Assembly (NCBI GenBank): GCA_020881915.1
Contig: JAJFPB010000011.1
Span: forward strand, 1,178,001 to 1,242,000
DNA: 64,000 bases
Direction: 5' to 3'
Source of the DNA: Paramyrothecium sp. XJ0827
Lineage: Eukaryota > Ascomycota > Sordariomycetes > Hypocreales > Stachybotryaceae
The notes below the pieces were generated by a model, which made no database searches, was not told where the DNA came from, and was given only the letters and a program-made list of their open reading frames with translations. Position numbers and translations under genes: made by a program. Positions 57,553 to 64,000 of the stretch are shown in pieces. The first letter of the stretch is position 1. Each line of letters starts with the position of its first letter.

Positions 57553-57882
57553 GATGGGCCTGTATAGTTCCTATAGGAAGCCGGGTGTAAGCCAAGGTAG
57601 CTGGAGGAATGGTCCGCGGGCAACGGGGAGTAGGCCAGGGTGAAGGATATTAGCTTATGTGGCGATGATCGGTAGACGAGTAGGAATACTCACACGGTTT
57701 TATTATCTGCGGTCACTCTACTCTGTAGTCTAGTAGTGTTTATCCCAGTAGGATTAGAACGCGTGTGCAGGCACCAATACGTTCGGTTTGAATCAACCTC
57801 TTCGCAGTATATCTATCCACCAACAGTTCAACATCAAAAACCCGCATATTATATACCAAGAGCAGATAATAAATCTCTCACC
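57553..57882. promoter_or_regulatory. A'-B' intergenic region with a single iteron
   Basis: The spacer holds GAACGCGTGTGCA at 57757-57769, the reverse complement of the iteron with one mismatch, 114 bp before the B' ATG. This parallels the degenerate palindrome before gene B. Confidence 0.5.
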
Positions 57883-59740
57883 ATGACGTATACCAATCCA
57901 GCCGACGATTCAATTCTAGTTAGCTCTCCAGTTGACTCCAGTACCCCTAACCAGCCGGAACCCGGACCTGATGATAGCGAGAGTGAAGATGGCCTCAGTT
58001 GCTACGAAGCGGTCGAGTCCTGCGACGACACATATCTGGATAGCCCATATAGCTCCACCGAGGAAGCAGCACCCATCATGCCGGAGGAACTCAAGATCTT
58101 GCATGCCACTGGGGACTACAAGCTTCAACGTGAGTCTCCTGCGGTATCCTTCGATGGCTAGGCCTAACCCTAACCCAACGTGTTAACGATGACAACTTCC
58201 CCATACCTAGCCGAGCGATTCATCGACCGAGTCAGTGCCACCGATTTCAGCCCCGCCGAGGCACTCGAAATGTTCCAACGAAGATATACAATGGATTACG
58301 GGCGACGGGCTTCTGGGTCACGGCCGACCGGTAGGAGCAACGAATACTATCCCCGATTCTTCCTCGACATGATCAGCATCATCGGTCTTCCTCTCCGAGC
58401 GATCACAAAGCAGAGTAGCTTCTTTGACAACGTGACGTTCAGCTTCAAGGACTGGGGCGCGCCTTATACATCCAAGCATGCCGCCAGTGCTTTGCCGTTC
58501 AGCCTCCACGAGCGAACGTTCCGCCTGGCCACGGGTGGTTCACGCGAGGTCTGGTTCCTTGTCATGCAACCAGCGCAGCCAGAGGCAAGGGAGCTTCCCG
58601 GATCGATCGGCCGCCAACAAAAGCAACGGAGCGAGGGCAGCCGAGGCACCGCGGTCCAGCGACACCACGCGGAGGCTATAGCCACCCTCATCAAGGGCGT
58701 TTTCCTCGAGGGCGAGCTTTTAGGAGAAGGGATCGAGCCATCGTGGAAGTTAGGCGACCAACGATCTCAAAACCTCACGCTCAACAAATGGACCGTGTTC
58801 CAAGAGCGACTCATGCAACATTGGCCTGCATTTGCAGCAAAGCATAGTTACGACCGGTTCTGGGTAGATAACCAGCCAGCCTTTCATACATACGACCACG
58901 GCGCCAACAAAGAAATTAATGTTTCACCAACCCTTGATGAACTCCCGAGGGAGAAGCATGTCCTAGTCGACGATAGCGATGACGATGGCAGCGTTAGTGG
59001 TTATTCTGACCTCGACCAGATGCCCAAGAATACAGTGCCGCGTACGAGCGTTGGGTCATCGTATATACCATCTCGTGATACTTCGCTTATTCTCTCGCAC
59101 CAGCCGGCGCCCGAGGAAACGTTATCTAGTTTATACACGGATCCCATATCTCCCGGCAATGGAACCGGGGTTAACTGGCGCACTACTAAGGTGGATATAA
59201 CCACTGCGTCGGTCGAGAGCATGGCCTCCGACCTATCTGTCGACGACTCTATTGACCCAAGCCTCGAGCCTACAGCTACCGTAGGAACTACTGCCCAAAT
59301 CAACGACGGTGGTAGATTTATTAGAGACCGCGATTCACCGGGCGGCCCTGCGTTTCAAGACTATCGCCCACTCTACGACGGAACACTGGAACAGCTCCGC
59401 GGCGAGCTCGATCAGAAGTACAAACTTCATCAGATCGCTCAGATATCCTATGCATTAGCCGCCGATATTCACTGCCTGGATAGGCCATTCGGCCAAGCGC
59501 AGCAAAACCAGCAGCAACAACAACCACACCAAGAAGCTGTTTGCTTATTGGCGGATCGTACTCGAATATCAGGTGAATACGTTGGGCCAAAGGATTTTAT
59601 ATTTTATCCTCTCGCATTCCACTCGCGGTATGGGAACTTTACGTCGAAACGGCCGCCAGCCTTCTTACGTAGGCTCTGTACGGTGCTCGAAGACAACATG
59701 GCCTCCCAGAACGAGGGCGTGGCCGTATTATCATCTGCCA
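57883..59740 (+). pseudogene. gene B': paralogue of gene B, truncated
   Basis: The first exon (57883-58129) encodes an acidic leader. An 81-bp intron (58130-58210, phase 1 as in gene B) leads to a long exon. Shared blocks with B include YTMDYGRRASGSRP, FFDNVTFSFKDWGAPY, RHHAEAIATLI, GELLGEGIEPSWKL, NKWTVFQE, the acidic linker (DDSDDDGSVSG), ELDQKYKLHQIAQISYALA and FYPLAFHSRYGNFTSKRPPAFL. Similarity stops at about 59735 (NMASQNEGVAVL), where a reversed hAT fragment begins. The frame then runs on without meaning to 59832. More than half of the protein is missing, so function is doubtful. Confidence 0.75.
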
Positions 59741-59752
59741 CCACGCCCTCGT
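59711..59752. repeat. inverted repeat at the B'/hAT junction
   Basis: ACGAGGGCGTGG (59711-59722) and its exact complement (59741-59752) surround 18 bases at the point where similarity to gene B ends and the reversed hAT fragment begins. Confidence 0.8.
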
Positions 59753-59992
59753 GCCTTGGCCGCCAGTATAGCGCTCGAATCCTGGCCATTTCATCCACTC
59801 TTGGCGGCCCCAGAGTGTCCAATCAACCTTGATAAAGTCGGCGGCGGTCCCGCGAGGACGGGGCGATGGTGTCGCTGGCAACGACGTTGCTGGCGACGGG
59901 ACAGCCGACGAAGACGAAGAGAACTCAATGCGCTCTATAGCCTCTGGCTGATCGGAGAATGGGCTGTTTGAAGAGAATGTTTCGGAGGACAT
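59741..59992 (-). pseudogene. hAT transposase N-terminal fragment
   Basis: From the ATG at 59992 (MSSETFSSNSPFSD) a Ser/Pro-rich leader leads to DFIKVDWTLWGRQEWMKWPGFERYTGGQGTRAWW. This resembles the segment just before the BED finger of the other hAT transposases here. The frame is cut at the junction with B'. No terminal repeat could be identified to its right. It is either a rearranged piece of a further hAT family or a similar fragment; confidence is moderate. Confidence 0.5.
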
Positions 59993-60106
59993 CGTGACAC
60001 ATTTAGCTAGACGGGCAGGCCGGTCATACAGATCGAGTGAACTGAACGATGTTGTTGGAAGCCATTGAGGCTGCGTGCGGAGGGTCAAGTAATATCCATC
60101 CATCGC

Positions 60107-60150
60107 TGACGACAAAACGCGTGTATCACACCACACGCATTTTGTCGTCA
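60107..60150. repeat. 18-bp imperfect hairpin
   Basis: TGACGACAAAACGCGTGT (60107-60124) pairs with ACACGCATTTTGTCGTCA (60133-60150) with one mismatch and an 8-base loop. It is followed directly by a second small palindrome (GCGAAATTCGC). It may be a terminal structure of a mobile element. Confidence 0.75.
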
Positions 60151-60953
60151 ACGCGAAATTCGCGAGTCGCCAGTGCCGTTGAACTTGCCGAGTCTTGTAA
60201 GATTGAATGAGCCATTGACCACCAGTGCGAGTGACGGCACGGCGCGTCCCAATCCGAAGCAGTCGCGCGTGAAGACGCCAGCGTAGCGAAGGAGTCAACC
60301 TTTGTTCCAGCCATTGGCGGAGGGGGTTCTTCCAAGTGTTGATCTACTAAACCTCCCCGCGCTTCGCAACCAACCAATTCGTTGGTCAGGTCCACAGACC
60401 CCGCCCTATTGGCTCGCATCACTGCGCAACACGCCTAAAAAGTCTCATCCCCTCGTTGCCCAGTCTTTCTGCCCGTATCGGCTTTCACGTTTGGTCTCAT
60501 TCCAATCTGGCGTCAATTGAGAATGGATGCTTGAGCTCTTCGTAAACTGGAACACGTGAGGCGGAATGGTGGGCACGGTAGGCACTTGAAGTTGAGGCTC
60601 TAAGTGAAAGCACTGCGAGGGTCCAGCGAAGTCGCTGGTACTTCCGTTCACGGGTATGGCTTGGTTTGGTTGCAGGTCCCCGAGACAAAGAGGGACCATT
60701 GGATGAACAAAGGAAGACTATGAGTCCCATACATGTCAATATATGAAACTCCAAGTCAGAAATATTCGTCTGATCATGCCAAGATTGGCAATAATAGAAA
60801 GCTCTGGGTGAGAGAATCTCGAGGCACTAATTTTTAGTTACATTCATTTGATTCTGCTGAAAAATCGGCGTATATTTGGGATATTTCGGTCTTGCATGCG
60901 CCGCATGTTACTGGTGTCGACCTACTACCCTATACAATTGCGTCAGAGGCTAC
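60151..60953. other. no recognisable gene
   Basis: Only short overlapping frames are seen up to the LINE-like insertion. Confidence 0.4.
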
Positions 60954-60967
60954 TGCAGCTCTAGTGC

Positions 60968-61731
60968 AACTCTCCCCTGTAAAAATTTGCACCCCTCACA
61001 GCTGTTAGTGGCTTGTTAGTAGGGGGCCATTTTTCAGGCCACTCTGCCACGCTTTTTGCTGCTATCCTCTATTGGGGCCCTAACAGCACAGAGGAAGACC
61101 TTAGGAGAGTTCATCTTCCTCTGCAAAAAGCTGGCTCCGACAATTTGTCCACGCGGACCTCGCAGCTTCCTTCGGAACCAAGGAGCTACGGGTATTAGAA
61201 AGCCTGCCTTTCTAAATAACGGTGGCTGGTCGCGGAGGTTTTTCTCCCTGAAGGTAAGCTGCCAGACAGCCTCTGATTCCTTCCGAGGGTTTTTCCCTAC
61301 CGCCGCTCTCCCGCCATTTCCATCGCTTGGTTACTGGAGCATGGACTGCGGCAGCAGCTTTGGCGGGCGAGCGAGAGAATTCTGACTGGATAAAACCAAG
61401 GGTTGACCAGATCTGCCTCATATTCCGCTGACGGAATGGAGGTTTCGACAAGGAGCGCCTTAGAGCCTACGAAATGTTGGATGAAGGAGTAGAAGGCAAG
61501 GCAGTTGGAAGGGTGGCTATAGACACTTGTACTGCGTGCCTGGCGGCCGCCTCCCTAGAGTTGGGCTCGACAGCCCATCCAGAAAGCGAGGTCTTGCAAG
61601 AAGCGCTGGGCGATGCCTTCCGAGGCCGGGTCTCTAGATACTTTAGCTCAACACGTCCTGTGCCCCTATAGGGGACCTGAGCGGCCTGAAGGCCGCTGGA
61701 CGGAAAATACATCAATCAATCAATCAATCAA
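60968..61731 (+). mobile_element. 5'-truncated LINE-like retroelement
   Basis: The segment is flanked by a 14-bp direct repeat TGCAGCTCTAGTGC (60954-60967 and 61732-61745). It ends in a short tandem tail of about five ATCA units (from about 61711), immediately before the right repeat. Variable-length target duplications plus a simple-repeat 3' tail are typical of non-LTR retroelements. No reverse transcriptase is present in the 764 bp, so it is either heavily 5'-truncated or a non-autonomous relative. The frame 61474-61671 may be the end of its coding region. Confidence 0.75.
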
Positions 61732-62070
61732 TGCAGCTCTAGTGCCATACCTCCTAAATGTGCAGCTAAGATAACTCGCACTTCAATATCTCCCTAAATT
61801 AACCAGATACCTCATTCCAAGCTACAAAATGGATTGTCTTCGAACTTTTATAAAGCATCCAATTGTGGATGATAAGTGAAGTTGCAAGGTACCTATTGCG
61901 CCATAGATCTTTCAGGGAGGATAGACGTGCTCACTAACACATCTTAGCAACAAGACAGATTCGTGGCGAACGATGTAGCGTACTGGGGTCGTCACGTAAG
62001 ATCGCGCCAGTAGCTTCTTAACGCGTCGATCAATTACGCTAAAATTTAGGCCCCTGACGTGTGAGCCCTG

Positions 62071-62270
62071 TTCGACCGAATCGATCGATTTTCGATCGAA
62101 TACTTAGCGCCGTTCGATTCGATGTCGAATGAAAGGTGGCATGTTCGATTCGCATATCGAATGGAGTGCGCCTATTTGATTCGATGCGAATCGAACGCCA
62201 AGAAATTCGATTCGACATTCGTAAGACTTGGCATCGAATGAATCTATCGATTCGATTCCCGTTCGTAAGA
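62071..62270. repeat. TTCGATTCG-rich palindromic repeat, possible transposon end
   Basis: About ten overlapping copies of TTCGATTCG or CGAATCGAA in both orientations fill 200 bp. The right side continues to AGATGTCTAACCCTG, whose complement CAGGGTTAGACATCT looks like a hAT-type terminus. It is probably a MITE or a solo hAT end. The left end is not clear. Confidence 0.5.
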
Positions 62271-62433
62271 TGTCTAACCCTGTACCTGGCCCGGTAAGAA
62301 AATGCTCGGTTTGAGTCACCCCACCCTCTGACATTCAGACACTCGACACTTCACAAAAGAAGTTTCACTCCAGTTTCCTAGGACATCTTTGATTTCCGAA
62401 TTGCATATAGCCTATGTCTAATGGCCAGTATAT

Positions 62434-62880
62434 ATGTATAGCAAGAACGTGTACCACAAACTCTTGAATGGAGACGATTGGCCCCGGCCCCCTTCCCTGG
62501 ACGAGATCCCTTCGGATCTCTCTTTGCCGCCATGGAATTTGCAGGCCTTCGTGGCGTATCTATCCCAACATCACTGCATAGAGACTCTCGAGTTCCTCTT
62601 GGATGCTGAAAATTATGCCTTCTTTTATAACCAGCTAGTTGCCGAAAGCCCTATGTCCGGTGATAGAAGTGATCGTGTAACTTCATCATGGCGAAGGCTG
62701 ATACGACTTTACATCGCTCCTTGTGGATCTCGACAAGTCAATATCTCTTGCTGAGAACGAAATCACTTATTGAATATCCAAGGCTGATCTCGACCCCTCA
62801 CCCTTCTGAACTCGACGAGCCTCGTCGGATTATCTACGACCTCTGAACAACACCCTCCTCGTTCCTTTCTTCGAGTCAGT
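62434..62880 (+). pseudogene. RGS-domain protein relic
   Basis: The first frame (62434-62754) reads RPPSLDEIPSDLSLPPWNLQAFVAYLSQHHCIETLEFLLDAENY, the start of a fungal RGS (regulator of G-protein signalling) domain. SSWRRLIRLYIAPCGSRQVNIS follows. The next segments of the domain appear in other frames: SELDEPRRIIYDL near 62810-62850 and NNTLLVPFFESV near 62845-62880. At least two frameshifts and a stop break it. RGS proteins accelerate GTP hydrolysis by G-alpha subunits. This copy is surely non-functional. Confidence 0.75.
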
Positions 62881-64000
62881 CAGACCTTTACAGCGTCAAA
62901 ATTCCCCCCTAGCGGGGCAGATGACGGCAAAAGGAACTCGCCCGTCTCAAAGTTGGCCATGCGCAGATCTACGGGGTGTTTCTATCATACTACCGCTGTA
63001 TGCAAAAGATATTGGGAAGGGCCAGGCGCCACGCTATGTCGCACCCATAAAGATTCAAATATTGAACGCAGACGATATTACCTGCCGCTGTTTGCGACCG
63101 GGTTTAAAAGCGCAGTACATCCACCTTTTGTCGACGTTCGCCCGGCGTTCAACTCCTCCTTGTCGGGTCCTATCCCGCCACCGAATACGACGACAGAAGC
63201 AGCTCCTGAGCCGGTTCGGACGGAAGTGGCGAGAGACGGTTTTGTGAGTTGCCAGGCGGCTTCAGTAGAGGTCACTGTGGAACTTTGCTCTAAAGCCAGT
63301 CGAGCTGCTCCTAAAAGACAATCATGTTGGTGAAACCACTGAACAGTCACCGCTGAAGTACGATTCGCCCCAGATGATATAAAGTATACTGCGGCAAGAA
63401 GTGCATGGTATGCAGCTCAACCCGCCGGTTCCATCAAGACCAATCAACAATATCGCAGAGCAATGACTTCCGCTTAGGTACGGCAAACGCAGTTATGAGT
63501 AGTGTCTAGATTATAAGCAGATGTTAAAGCGCTGTGTCACATCAATAGGGTCGAGAGAATCCCTTTGAGTGTGCGAAGCCGCATTGTACTTAGCTTGGCC
63601 ATTTTTCAACCAATTGAGACGGGGAAAAGGACGAGGACTTCGTCTTCCTAGCTATTTTGCTTATGATAGAAGTACCAGCACTGCTGGCTCTTACAAATAG
63701 CTACATTACATACGTCACATCCCCACCATGTAATTTATACCCCTTGGCCGCTGCCCGCTCGGCTGTTGAGGGCATTCCCACCTAGCTAACCCAAGGCGCC
63801 GTGTCTTCGGCCCTTTTGCATACTCTGTGACCTAGGGCCAATTTGAACGCCTTGACAGGCCAGACAGTCACCCCTTTTACCCCTATTGACATGTTTATGC
63901 TGTGGGAACGGCACGGACACGTCCCCAGGCCGGAAACGCTGTCTTGAGGCCCTGCTTCCTTTGCCCATACTCCCCCAGGCTCTTACCTTGGCCATGCTGC
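62881..64000. other. no confident gene
   Basis: Frames at 62921-63350 on both strands overlap and show no domain. Part of this may be the decayed C-terminal region of the RGS gene. The rest to the window end is unrecognised. Confidence 0.4.

Noticed and set aside
59639..60298. 219-codon minus-strand frame as a gene
   Set aside because: Only about 59741-59992 resembles a hAT leader; the rest is read-through on both sides, including antisense B'.

Overview
This window looks like accessory, transposon-rich chromosome from a filamentous ascomycete, probably a Sordariomycete. The reasons are short GT-AG introns of about 50-100 bp with CTAAC-type branch sites, a class II hydrophobin, an Ecl1-type zinc protein, a Zn2Cys6 regulator, an RGS-domain relic, and fungal-type hAT, pogo/Fot1-like, Copia and integrase-type elements. 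I do not name a species. I recognise no tRNA, rRNA or CRISPR.

Layout. 1-6.6 kb: a hAT element (2004-5248) separates a gene relic from a broken pogo/Fot1-like transposase. 6.6-16 kb: mostly relic or non-coding sequence with a solo Copia LTR (9598-9816), a complete three-exon hydrophobin (10334-10793), a Thr-rich wall-protein fragment and an Ecl1-like gene (14273-14512). 16.1-19.7 kb: a second hAT. 20.7-25.9 kb: a 5.2-kb element with terminal inverted repeats, an integrase-like DDE transposase and two passenger genes. 26.3-28.8 kb: a Zn2Cys6 regulator with one premature stop. 29.7-32.6 kb: a hAT with an intact 782-aa transposase, abutting the 3' end of a RecQ-type (telomere-linked) helicase gene. 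50.4-52.2 kb: a complete but frameshifted Fot1-like element with TA target duplication. 53.3-54.0 kb: a BTB/POZ relic. 61-64 kb: a 5'-truncated LINE-like insertion and an RGS pseudogene.

The most interesting content is a two-gene module present twice in the same order. Gene A (34552-37052; paralogue A' 55043-57552) encodes a protein with a DGQHR/AGQHR motif like that of ParB/DndB-type proteins and of the fungal DUF3723 family. Gene B (37394-46797; paralogue B' 57883-about 59740) encodes a large protein I cannot assign. A/A' share two intron positions and phases, and B/B' share one. Each module has repeated short motifs upstream of A and a single related motif just upstream of B: GC-rich palindromes in module 1, and TGCACCYGCGTTC iterons in module 2. 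The motif sequences differ between modules but their placement does not. This suggests a self-contained, co-regulated or site-binding system.

Module 1 is broken. Its B gene carries a Copia insertion with 5-bp target duplication GGGAA and a hAT insertion with 8-bp duplication GTTCCGAC. Module 2 keeps an open A', but B' is cut off where it joins a reversed hAT fragment. Three of the four near-complete hAT elements lack matching target duplications, which implies rearrangement through transposon copies. Function of the A-B module is inference only.
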